This document shows, in pieces, positions 15,002 through 21,970 of a stretch of 21,970 nucleotides of DNA; positions within the stretch are counted from its first letter, which is position 1, and every line of letters starts with the position of its first letter. The stretch is from CAZGMJ01 sp964526785 (GTDB lineage Bacteria > Planctomycetota > Phycisphaerae > Sedimentisphaerales > Anaerobacaceae). The notes below the pieces were generated by a model. That model made no database searches, was not told where the DNA came from, and saw nothing but the letters and a program-made list of their open reading frames with translations. The stretch covers positions 1 to 21,970 of the forward strand of contig CAZGMJ010000082.1 of the NCBI GenBank assembly GCA_964526785.1, read 5' to 3'. A program made the position numbers and the translations under genes.

Positions 15002-16054
15002 ATGGAACGATCGGCGTACAGGATTATGGATGCGAACTTCAATCGGGCGCGGGAAGCGCTGCGCGTGGTGGAGGAGTACTGCCGATTTTCTCTTGGTGAT
15101 GTGGTGCTCAGTTCGAGGGCGAAGGAATTGCGGCACGTGCTGAGCGGGATAATGTCCGAACTGGACGGCGGGCGGTTGCTGGGCGGTCGGGATTCGCGCG
15201 GAGACGTGGGCGCCGGAGCGGAAGTTGCGGGGCAGATGGAGCGCGGGGAGTTGCGGGATTGTGTGACGGCCGCGTGCAAACGTCTGAGCGAGGCGCTGCG
15301 CGTGCTGGCGGAGACGGGGGCGTTGCACGAAAAGGCGCTGTCGGGGCGGTTCGAGAAACTGCGTTTCGCGGGGTATTCACTGGAGAAGGATATTGCTGTT
15401 ACGGCTGATCCGGCGGCGCGGTATGCGAAGGTTCGGCTGTACGTGGTGATTACGAGCGACCTGCCGGCGGAGCTTCTGTCGCTTGCGGCGCACTGTGCAA
15501 AGGGCGGTGCGGACTGCATTCAGATGCGAACGAAGGAGGTGCCGGACGACAGGCGGTTTGCGATGGCGAGAGAATTTGTGCGGATCTGTGCGGACGAGGG
15601 CGTTTTGAGCATCGTGAACGACCGGGCGGATGTGGCGATTGCCGCGGGGGCCGACGGGATGCACGCAGGGCAGAACGATCTGCCGGTCGAGCAGATACGG
15701 GCGCTGCAGACCAGGCCCTTGATCATCGGCAAGAGCACGCACGCGATGGAGCAACTGCGAGCGGCGATAGACGAGCGGGTGACGTATGCGGCGCTGGGAC
15801 CGGTCTTTCCGACGGGGACAAAGCCGAAAGTGCCTGCGGTGACGCTGGATTACGTTCATCAGGGCAGTGCAGCGCTGGAGGGGACGGGGATACATAATGT
15901 GGCGATCGGGGGGATCACGGGCGAGAATGTCGAGCAGGTGCTCGAGGCGGGGGCCCGGTCGATAGCGGTTTGTGCGGCGGCGACGAAGGTCGCGGACCCG
16001 CAGGAGGCGTGTCGGGGGTTGAAGGAGCAGATCCTGCGGTTTTTCGAGCGGTAG
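15002..16054 (+). CDS. thiE: Thiamine phosphate synthase with N-terminal ThiD2-like domain
   Basis: 350 residues. It joins the thiazole phosphate and HMP-pyrophosphate to make thiamine monophosphate in the cytoplasm. Residues 1-135 form the ThiD2-type helical domain found before ThiE in several phyla (YRIMDANFNRAREALRVVEE at 6-25, then RLSEALRVLAE near 94-104). Residues 145-347 form the ThiE TIM barrel: QMRTKE at 174-179, IVNDRADVAIAAGADGMH at 204-221, GQNDLP, GKSTH at 243-247, GPVFPTGTKP at 266-275 and AIGGIT at 301-306. These match the pyrophosphate- and substrate-binding loops; QMRTKE and the final SIAVCAA differ slightly from the common QLREK and GVAVVSAI. The start at 15002 agrees with the family's N-terminus; an ATG at 15026 region would cut into it. 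The next gene begins 39 bp downstream, which couples thiamine synthesis to exported glycan enzymes. Confidence 0.93.
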   Translation: MERSAYRIMDANFNRAREALRVVEEYCRFSLGDVVLSSRAKELRHVLSGIMSELDGGRLLGGRDSRGDVGAGAEVAGQMERGELRDCVTAACKRLSEALRVLAETGALHEKALSGRFEKLRFAGYSLEKDIAVTADPAARYAKVRLYVVITSDLPAELLSLAAHCAKGGADCIQMRTKEVPDDRRFAMAREFVRICADEGVLSIVNDRADVAIAAGADGMHAGQNDLPVEQIRALQTRPLIIGKSTHAMEQLRAAIDERVTYAALGPVFPTGTKPKVPAVTLDYVHQGSAALEGTGIHNVAIGGITGENVEQVLEAGARSIAVCAAATKVADPQEACRGLKEQILRFFER

Positions 16055-16093
16055 CGAGGCGGGAAAATCGCGAGGAGAGTTCTGGAGGATTCT

Positions 16094-17683
16094 ATGTCAG
16101 ACGGGAAATTCTACAAGGCCGTTATTGTCACCGCGTGGGCTGCGGTGCTGATTATGACCTGCAGCGCTGCGGGCGTGCAGGAGTTGCCGGAGAAGCCGCC
16201 GGGGCAGTATTTTCCGCTGAAGGCTGAACGGCATGAGGGGACATCTTCGTTCGAGGCGGGACAGCCGGTTGTGGGGACGACGTATTTCTACTGGTATGAC
16301 ATACCAAGTAAGGCGCACATCATTAACGGCGACGGCACTGATGCGTTGACGACACACCCGGCGGACATGAACGACATCAGTTATCTCAGCGTGTCCTGGC
16401 ACCGGCAGCAGATGGCGGACATGATCGCGGCGGGCATCGACTTTCTGATGCCGGTGTTCTGGGGGGTGCCGGGGGATTATGATGGGTGGAGCTTTGCGGG
16501 CCTGGGGCCGATGGTCGAGGCGCACGGGCAGTTGGAGAAAGAGGGCAAGCGACCGCCGGCAATCGGTCTTTTCTATGACACGTCCATTTTGAGCTGGAAT
16601 TCGTACGGCGAGGGCGGCCGGCGTTATCACGTTGATCTGGCGACGGAGTTCGGGAAGGAGTGGTTCTATACGGCGGCCAGGGATTTCTTCAGTCTGGTGC
16701 CGCCTGCGAAGTGGGCGCGGGTGGATGGTTGTCCGATTGTGTTTCTGTATGGGGCGTCGTTTGCCAAGCGCCAGGGCGAGGGTCAGTTGGAGCATTTCGA
16801 GCGGCGGTTCGAGGAGGATTTCGGGGTTGAGCCGTTCGTCGTGAAGAATTCGGACTGGCAGGGCGAGGCCGACGCGACGTATTCATGGGGCGGTGCTGTG
16901 AACGGGCCTTTGCTGTTCAGGCACACGGTATCGCTGGGGCCGGGGTACGATCACAGCGCGGTGCCCGGGCGGTCGCCTCTGGTGGTGGATCGCGGCGACG
17001 GAAAGACATATGTCGACCGCTGGCTGAAGGTCTTTGCGCTGCATCCCCGGCATCGGCCGTGGATGGTGCACGTTGAGACGTGGAACGAATGGCACGAGGG
17101 GACCGACATCGCGCACAGCGCGGAATACGGACGCAGTTATATCGTGCTGACGGAGTTGTTCAGCGACATGTGGCGGGCGAAGGTGCATCTGCCGGCGGCG
17201 GGGTCGTATGGCGGCGCTGAGAGGGTTTCCTGGCGAGCCGGTGCATCCAAGGGTGTGGCGATTCGGCCCAGCGGTGGTGACGGAGTGTGGCGACGGAAGG
17301 ATGTGGGCGGTGTTGCGGCGGCGGTCAGCGCGGCCAATCCACACTCAGATGCGAGCCGATATCTGTATTTCAACGTCGATGATGCATTTGCGTTCGATCT
17401 GTTCGATCGGGCGGTGCGGGTTATCGTTACGTACTATGATGCGGGCTGCGATCATTTCGAGATCGAATATGACAACGTGGATGCGACGAAGGGGGCGCGC
17501 GAAGGGGCGTTTCGAGCGGGGGGCCGGGCAGAGGTCGGGCAGACGGAGCAGTGGAAGACGGCGAGTTTACCGCTGGGGCGATGTCGGTTCATGAACCGGT
17601 GCAACGGGGCGGATTTTCGGATTGCGGTTCTCGGCGGGGATATGTCCCTGGCGGTGCGCGAGGTTGTTGTTGAGAAGAAGTAA
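16094..17683 (+). CDS. Secreted GH99-like (DUF5010-type) glycosidase candidate
   Basis: 529 residues, start supported by GGAGGAT just upstream. Residues 1-26 form a signal peptide (KAVIVTAWAAVLIMTCSAAG); a lipobox is not convincing. Residues 58-350 read as a GH99-like TIM barrel: GTTYFYWYD near 61, AGIDFLMPVFWGVPGDYDGW at 113-132, PIVFLYG and finally ETWNEWHEGTDIAHS at 328-342. In GH99 endo-alpha-mannosidases/mannanases the two glutamates of the NE-x-x-E motif are catalytic; here Glu332 and Glu335 occupy those positions. About 390-527 is a C-terminal sandwich-like module (YLYFNVDDAFAFDLFDRAV, YYDAGCDHFEIEYDN) as seen in DUF5010 proteins, perhaps carbohydrate-binding. Mannan or another alpha-glycan would be the expected substrate, but related families differ. 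The gap to the next gene is 8-44 bp. Confidence 0.82.
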   Translation: MSDGKFYKAVIVTAWAAVLIMTCSAAGVQELPEKPPGQYFPLKAERHEGTSSFEAGQPVVGTTYFYWYDIPSKAHIINGDGTDALTTHPADMNDISYLSVSWHRQQMADMIAAGIDFLMPVFWGVPGDYDGWSFAGLGPMVEAHGQLEKEGKRPPAIGLFYDTSILSWNSYGEGGRRYHVDLATEFGKEWFYTAARDFFSLVPPAKWARVDGCPIVFLYGASFAKRQGEGQLEHFERRFEEDFGVEPFVVKNSDWQGEADATYSWGGAVNGPLLFRHTVSLGPGYDHSAVPGRSPLVVDRGDGKTYVDRWLKVFALHPRHRPWMVHVETWNEWHEGTDIAHSAEYGRSYIVLTELFSDMWRAKVHLPAAGSYGGAERVSWRAGASKGVAIRPSGGDGVWRRKDVGGVAAAVSAANPHSDASRYLYFNVDDAFAFDLFDRAVRVIVTYYDAGCDHFEIEYDNVDATKGAREGAFRAGGRAEVGQTEQWKTASLPLGRCRFMNRCNGADFRIAVLGGDMSLAVREVVVEKK

Positions 17684-17727
17684 CGAGGTCAATGCCTGTC
17701 TATGGCCGGGTGCAAATGGAGATGATT

Positions 17728-19332
17728 ATGTACAGACGACGTGTTGGGATGCTTTTCATCGTTGCGGCACTGGTCGGTTATGCGGCCGGTGCGCAGGAGC
17801 AATCGCTGTGGGACCTGGCGAAGGCGAAGCGCGATGTGCTGACGATATCGACGCTGTTTACGTCGCATCAGGTGCGCGACTATCTGGGCGGGGAGAGCGG
17901 GACAGTCGATGCGATCGAATGGTGCAGGAAGACCGGCGTGACGCACGTGTTTATAGAGAGTTTTCGCGGCAATTACACGGCCGAGCGGAAGACGCTGGAG
18001 GCGGCGCGCGATCGGTTTCGAGCGGAGGGGTTCGAAGTTTCGGGGTGTGTGACGCCGACGAAGGTGGGCAAGCAGTCGACGGGCTGGAACATTATTTCGT
18101 GCTACACGGATCAGCGGTCGCAGGAGCACATGGAGGAGATATTCGAGTTCACGGCGTCGATATTCGATGAGATCATGATCGACGATTTTCTTTTTACCGA
18201 CTGCGAATGCGAGCAGTGCAAGAAGGCCCGGGGCGGGCAGAGCTGGGCGGAGTATCGATGCGATTTGATGGTTGAGATGGGCCGGGAGCGGATTCTGGGT
18301 GCGGCCCGCAGGGTAAATCCCGACGTTACGCTTATCATCAAATACCCGCAGTGGTACGACAACTTTCACAATCGCGGATACGATGTGATCCGGCAGACGG
18401 CCGACTACGACAGGATCTGGGTGGGCACTGAGACACGGGACTTCGACAATCCGCGATGGGGCGGGAAGGTGCAGTACGAAGCGTACTATATCATGCGGTG
18501 GCTTGGCGAGATCGGCGGCGGCAAGACGGGCGGCGGATGGTTCGATCCGTACGGCACGACCGAAGATACATATGTCGAGCAGGCTCGGCAGACGGTGCTG
18601 GCGGGTGCGAAGGAGATGCTGCTGTTCTGTTACGGTTCGCTCCTGCGTGAGACAGGGCCGGCCAACGTGGAGAAGTTGCGGGCGGAGATTCCGGAGTTGT
18701 TCGAGCTGGCCGGGATTGCCCGAGGCAAACGTGTTGTGGGCATCGCGGCGCCGAAACCGCCCAACAGCGATGCGCACGATGAGCGGTACATTTTCGACTT
18801 CGTCGGGATGCTCGGGCTGCCGCTGGTACCGACGGCGACGATTGCTCCTGATGCAAAGGCGGCGTTCTTTGCGGTTCATGCGCTGAAGGATCCGGGGTTC
18901 CGGGGCAAGCTCACGACGATGCTGGATGCGGGCAAGCCGGTCCTGATCAGCGACGGGCTTGCAAAAAGGCTTGACGAGAAGCTGTCGCGGCACGCAAACG
19001 TTACGATACTGCGGGCCGGAGGAGATCCGAAGAATCTTCTGAAGCTGACGAGGGACGATCTGCAGCCGATACGCGAGAAGATGCTTGAGCCGTTCGGTAT
19101 GACGTTCGATGCGCCAAACAAGGTGGCGTTGTATGTCTTTGGGGGGCGGCACATCGTTGTGGAGAACTTCAACGACAGGGTAGTGGATGTCGGGCTTGGT
19201 TTGCCACGAGAGGGCGAGGCGGAGATCACTCTGGTGTTGCCCGATGAGGGCAGGGCAGAGCTCGCAAAGGGCGGCAGAAAGCTGAGGCTGAAGGACATAA
19301 CGCCGCGGACGCTGGTTGTGATTGAATATTGA
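17728..19332 (+). CDS. Secreted TIM-barrel-like protein with DDFxFTxCxCxxC motif, glycosidase-like
   Basis: 534 residues from ATG 17728, chosen because GGAG lies six bases before it and the protein then starts with a compact signal peptide (MYRRRVGMLFIVAALVGYAAGAQ). An ATG at 17692, eight bases after the previous stop and preceded by GAGG, is the alternative and would add 12 residues. The first 310 residues look like a (beta/alpha)8 barrel: GVTHVFIESFRG at 70-81, ISCYTDQRS, DEIMIDDFLFTDCECEQCK at 147-165, LIIKYPQWYDNF and IWVGTETRD. Asp152/Asp153 and Glu236 could be catalytic; Cys159, Cys161 and Cys164 could bind metal. Residues 333-430 resemble the GATase-like domain that follows GH42-type barrels, and about 460-533 form a small beta-domain. 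I do not recognise a named family, and no activity can be stated. Confidence 0.75.
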   Translation: MYRRRVGMLFIVAALVGYAAGAQEQSLWDLAKAKRDVLTISTLFTSHQVRDYLGGESGTVDAIEWCRKTGVTHVFIESFRGNYTAERKTLEAARDRFRAEGFEVSGCVTPTKVGKQSTGWNIISCYTDQRSQEHMEEIFEFTASIFDEIMIDDFLFTDCECEQCKKARGGQSWAEYRCDLMVEMGRERILGAARRVNPDVTLIIKYPQWYDNFHNRGYDVIRQTADYDRIWVGTETRDFDNPRWGGKVQYEAYYIMRWLGEIGGGKTGGGWFDPYGTTEDTYVEQARQTVLAGAKEMLLFCYGSLLRETGPANVEKLRAEIPELFELAGIARGKRVVGIAAPKPPNSDAHDERYIFDFVGMLGLPLVPTATIAPDAKAAFFAVHALKDPGFRGKLTTMLDAGKPVLISDGLAKRLDEKLSRHANVTILRAGGDPKNLLKLTRDDLQPIREKMLEPFGMTFDAPNKVALYVFGGRHIVVENFNDRVVDVGLGLPREGEAEITLVLPDEGRAELAKGGRKLRLKDITPRTLVVIEY

Positions 19333-19356
19333 GCTTTTGGATGATTGGAGGCGGTC

Positions 19357-21156
19357 ATGATTCGAGTGAGCAATGGCACATGTCGGTGGCGAATTCTGGC
19401 TATGGTGATTGCAGTTGTCGCGGGGTGTTCATTGCGGCTGGATGGGATGGAACTCGAGGTGCCCGGTCGTGAAGGATCTGCCGGCTATGGGGCGGCGCCC
19501 AGGCTGGTGATGGCGTTTTATTATCCCTGGTATGGCGTTACGGACGGGCCGGGGGGTGCGGGCAGCACCGTGCACTGGGGGCGCATCGATGCAGCGAAGA
19601 AGGATATTGCGGCCAGTACGCATTACCCCGCGATGGGCGCGTATGATTCGTACGATCGCGACGTGATCGAACAACACTGCAAGTGGGCCCGGCAGGCGGG
19701 CGTCGATACGCTTATCAGCAGTTGGTGGGGACATGGCGATTACACGGACAAGCCTTTGGGGACCATACTGGATATTTGCGCCGCGCATGACATGACGGCG
19801 TGTATTTACTATGAGACGGCGCCCAATCCCAAGACGGCTGAGCGGACGGCCGAGGATATCGTGCAGGTTCTTGAACGGTATGGGCGGCACGAGGGATACC
19901 TGCGGGTCGGGGGCAAACCCGTGGTGTTCATTTATGGTCGGGCGGTGCAGCAGTTGGGACTGACCGGGTGGCTCAAGGCGGTGGAGGCGATCCAGCAACG
20001 CTATGCGCCGGGCTGCATTGTGATGGGTGATCAGTTCAGCTATGGTGCGGCCAGGGTGTTTGACGGGCTTCACACGTACAACACGGCCGGTTCATTGAAC
20101 GGCAAGACGCCGCGGGAGGTTGCGCAGTGGGCTGAGGGGACATACGCATCGTGGGTCGATCTGGCGGATTCGGCCGGGAAGATCAGCACGATCACTGTGA
20201 TTCCGGGTTATGACGATACGAAGATACGCACGCCGGGCCTGGCGGTTGAGCGATACGGCGGCAGGCTGTATCACGCACAGTGGGAGAAGGCTATCAAGGC
20301 CGATCCGCACTGGGTGGTGATTACGAGCTTCAACGAATGGCACGAGGGCAGCGAGATCGAACCTTCGCATGAGGATGGGAGCAAGTATCTGAGGATCACG
20401 CGCGACTACGCGCGGCGTTTCAAGGGCAAGCCGCGGATCACTGCGTGCAAAGCGGGGGCTTCGTCCATATCTGCTGACCAGAAGAGGGCTCTGGCCAGGA
20501 AGTACGGGGGCAAGCGGATTGCGGTGTTGGCAGACGCGGAGTCGATGGCGTTCTGGTGGCTGCTGGATGCGGGTGTTGAGATGGATATTCTGTCGTGGCG
20601 CGACATCGCGGCGGGCAAGCTGAAGACCGATGCATATGCGATGGCGTTGTATTGTGGCGGCGAGACATATACACAGACGGTTGACGAGCAGGGGGACGTG
20701 GACAAAGCTCTGTTGGAGTATCTCAACAATGGAGGGACATTAGTTGCCGCTCCGTCGCTGCCGTGGCCGTTCTATCGGAAAGCGGACGGCGAGCCGATCA
20801 ATAACAGCGCGCGATTCGGGATCACGCTGCGGATGGGATTCGAGAATCCGCCGGAAGGAGCGGAACTGTATTTCGTTCAGCCGAAGATGCGGATGAAACA
20901 TGTGCCGGAGCGTTTCGGATTTCCGGAATCGGGGGATCTGCGCTGGCGAGCCTTTGTCGAGCGTGAACACGAGGCATATACGCCGCTGCTCGAGCTACGA
21001 GATGCGAACGGCGAATCACTGGGTGATGCGGTTGTCTTTGCCGAATTGCCAAACGGCGGGAAGGTCGGATACATCTGGTTCGGCTTGTTGCACGGCCAGC
21101 GGGCGGAGGGCGTGCTGCATGATGCGTTCGATTTTGTTGCCGGGCGGCTCGATTAA
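19357..21156 (+). CDS. GH99-like lipoprotein with C-terminal GATase-like domain
   Basis: 599 residues from ATG 19357, which has GGAGG five bases upstream; an in-frame TTG at 19345 overlaps that ribosome site and is rejected. The N-terminus ends in a perfect lipobox, VAGC with Cys24, so the protein is probably membrane-tethered. Residues 47-350 form the GH99-like domain: MAFYYPWYGVTDG at 52-64, WARQAGVDTLISSWWG at 110-125, GKPVVFIYGR at 186-195 and SFNEWHEGSEIEPS at 324-337. Glu327 and Glu330 match the two catalytic glutamates of GH99. Residues 370-590 look like a class I GATase-like domain (RIAVLADAESMAFWWLLDAG, AMALYCGGET, LLEYLNNGGTLVAAPS), probably structural. It is the second such enzyme in this operon, 24 bp after the preceding stop. 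Its stop lies 17 bp from the convergent lipoprotein gene. Confidence 0.85.
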   Translation: MIRVSNGTCRWRILAMVIAVVAGCSLRLDGMELEVPGREGSAGYGAAPRLVMAFYYPWYGVTDGPGGAGSTVHWGRIDAAKKDIAASTHYPAMGAYDSYDRDVIEQHCKWARQAGVDTLISSWWGHGDYTDKPLGTILDICAAHDMTACIYYETAPNPKTAERTAEDIVQVLERYGRHEGYLRVGGKPVVFIYGRAVQQLGLTGWLKAVEAIQQRYAPGCIVMGDQFSYGAARVFDGLHTYNTAGSLNGKTPREVAQWAEGTYASWVDLADSAGKISTITVIPGYDDTKIRTPGLAVERYGGRLYHAQWEKAIKADPHWVVITSFNEWHEGSEIEPSHEDGSKYLRITRDYARRFKGKPRITACKAGASSISADQKRALARKYGGKRIAVLADAESMAFWWLLDAGVEMDILSWRDIAAGKLKTDAYAMALYCGGETYTQTVDEQGDVDKALLEYLNNGGTLVAAPSLPWPFYRKADGEPINNSARFGITLRMGFENPPEGAELYFVQPKMRMKHVPERFGFPESGDLRWRAFVEREHEAYTPLLELRDANGESLGDAVVFAELPNGGKVGYIWFGLLHGQRAEGVLHDAFDFVAGRLD

Positions 21157-21173
21157 CGAACCGACCATGCCGG

Positions 21174-21695
21174 TCAGGGCGCGCGGGTGATTTCAATGCC
21201 GAAAGGATTGCTGGTGACGCGGACGTCTTCGAGCGTAAAAGCGACGCGGATAACATGGCGGCCGGGCTTGAGGTCGATGCCGTAGCCTTTGTCGGGTTGA
21301 ATCGTGATGCCTCGATAGCCCGATCCCGGGGGCAGGGGCCAGATTTGGCTTTCGATTTTCTCGGGATGCTGCCAGCGGTGCCACACTGCATCTACCTCGA
21401 TTCGACAGAGCTGGTGTTTGTGCGCGGGCCAGAAGGCGAACGTGCGCCGGCCGCTGTTTTGCAGATCGCAGCGCAATACGGGCGTTTCGTCCGCGGCCCA
21501 TTTGCGTCTGGCGGCGCTGAGGCGGCAACGCAAGCCCTCCGCGGGCGGCCCCCAAACGGGTTCGCTCCATGGGTCGGCGTCGAGAGCGAGTTGTTCTGAG
21601 GTCAACTCTTCGGCGCAACCGGCAAGCAGGGCCGCGAGCGATGCAGTGAGAATGGCTCGGGCGATCATGCGTGGCATTTTCTTATGCGATTCCAT
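21174..21695 (-). CDS. Small lipoprotein of unknown function, Ig-like C-terminal part
   Basis: 173 residues. The N-terminus MPRMIARAILTASLAALLAGC ends in a clean lipobox (LAGC, Cys27), so it should be a lipoprotein. The start at 21695 has no ribosome site; Met7 at 21677 is an alternative and would leave the signal intact. The mature part reads GLRCRLSAARRKWAADETPV, then a beta-rich stretch closing with LKPGRHVIRVAFTLEDVRV and SNPFGIEI. That pattern fits an immunoglobulin-like or BsuPI-like sandwich, common in uncharacterised planctomycete lipoproteins. No function can be assigned. It is convergent with the glycosidase operon. Confidence 0.78.
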   Translation of the reverse strand: MESHKKMPRMIARAILTASLAALLAGCAEELTSEQLALDADPWSEPVWGPPAEGLRCRLSAARRKWAADETPVLRCDLQNSGRRTFAFWPAHKHQLCRIEVDAVWHRWQHPEKIESQIWPLPPGSGYRGITIQPDKGYGIDLKPGRHVIRVAFTLEDVRVTSNPFGIEITRAP

Positions 21696-21706
21696 ATCCG
21701 GCAGCC

Positions 21707-21712
21707 ATTATA
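21707..21712 (-). promoter_or_regulatory. TATAAT -10 box for the small lipoprotein gene
   Basis: A perfect TATAAT on the minus strand lies 11 bases before the ATG at 21695. TTGCTG, 19 bases further up, is a possible but poorly spaced -35. The resulting leader would be only about 5 bases, fitting the lack of a ribosome site. Confidence 0.4.
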
Positions 21713-21727
21713 TGATTCTGAGCGTGA

Positions 21728-21753
21728 AAAGCAGCAAAAAGTCGCGCTGCTTT
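21728..21753. other. Hairpin in front of the lipoprotein promoter
   Basis: AAAGCAGC (21728-21735) and GCTGCTTT (21746-21753) form a perfect 8-bp stem with a 10-base loop, followed on the plus strand by a pyrimidine-rich CTTTCTCTTT. It resembles a terminator on the plus strand, but no plus-strand gene ends directly before it. It may block read-through from the glycosidase operon. Confidence 0.3.
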
Positions 21754-21926
21754 CTTTCTCTTTGAAGTTGCGAGCGGGTGGAGTGCAAATACGGTGCCTG
21801 GCTGCTGCTGTCTCATTATGTTGTTCTAATCGCAGATTGACGCAACACAGGCCCAAAGCGCGGGCTCGGCGGGGTCCGCAGTGCAAACAACATGCCCGTT
21901 GGCATGGGTTTTTGCACAATAGATAT

Positions 21927-21960
21927 GGTTTTTCCCGTCGCGGAGCCGATGGGTAAAACC
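21927..21960. repeat. 34-bp imperfect palindrome near the right edge
   Basis: GGTTTTTCCCGTC (21927-21939) pairs with GATGGGTAAAACC (21948-21960) with one T-T mismatch and one G-T pair; the loop is 8 bases. It may be a terminator for a gene beyond the window, an operator, or a recombination site. Nothing around it decides between these. Confidence 0.35.
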
Positions 21961-21970
21961 AGATTGGACT

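Noticed and set aside
14836..15099. GTG-started 87-codon frame overlapping the thiE start
   Set aside because: The purine-rich GGAGGAGG is 15 bases away, the product has no recognisable feature, and it overlaps thiE by about 100 bases in another frame.
21665..21919. 84-codon minus-strand frame at the right edge
   Set aside because: Cys/Arg-rich product without ribosome site, overlapping the lipoprotein start region and its promoter.
1..21970. tRNA, rRNA, CRISPR array, insertion sequence or integrase
   Set aside because: No T-loop/anticodon arrangement, no spaced identical repeats, no transposase or recombinase motif was found on either strand.

Overview
The window is a G+C-rich bacterial chromosome segment that looks like Planctomycetota, probably the Phycisphaerae/Sedimentisphaerales side. 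This is inferred from gene style, not from a marker gene. It carries many secreted carbohydrate-active proteins, a Tat-exported Gfo/Idh/MocA oxidoreductase, parallel beta-helix proteins of the 'IYVDSSATGANNGTSWADAF' type, several lipoproteins, and a thiamine phosphate synthase with an N-terminal ThiD2-like domain. A very large oxygen-sensitive-type activase suggests an anaerobe or facultative anaerobe. I see no rRNA, tRNA, CRISPR array, insertion sequence or phage gene.

Left half (minus strand, read from 11520 down to 30). A 1543-residue acyl-CoA dehydratase activase/DUF2229/HgdB-like protein comes first. Five genes for exported proteins follow: a beta-helix protein, a Tat-dependent Gfo/Idh/MocA oxidoreductase, a BNR-type beta-propeller resembling ulvan-lyase-superfamily proteins, a GH-A-like TIM-barrel lipoprotein, and a second beta-helix protein that stops abruptly. 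The gap between the oxidoreductase and the propeller is only 37 bp. The gaps around the glycosidase are 110 and 253 bp, so the glycan genes look like a loose polysaccharide-degradation cluster. The activase is probably a separate unit.

Middle. A 949-bp divergent spacer (11521-12469), locally A+T-rich, separates the activase from a plus-strand membrane protein of the sulfatase/LtaS/phosphoethanolamine-transferase superfamily. That protein has Thr where sulfatases have the formylglycine Cys. Three small hairpins stand in a row just before its start. A second spacer (14447-15001) holds a sigma-54-like -24/-12 element, a pair of mutually exclusive hairpins, and a TATAAT box 8 bp before the next ATG.

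Right half (plus strand, 15002-21156). Four closely spaced genes form a likely operon: thiE, a secreted GH99-like/DUF5010-like protein, a secreted TIM-barrel-like protein with a DDFxFTxCxCxxC motif, and a second GH99-like lipoprotein with a GATase-like C-terminal half. Both GH99-like proteins keep the NEWHEG motif with its two glutamates. A convergent small lipoprotein gene (21695-21174) ends 17 bp from the operon, and an imperfect palindrome lies near the right edge.

Together the window looks like a glycan-harvesting region with two opposed sets of exported enzymes, interrupted by a metal-redox activase and a membrane-anchored head-group transferase candidate. Substrates cannot be read from sequence alone. 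No transporter, SusC/D-like pair or dedicated regulator lies inside the window.
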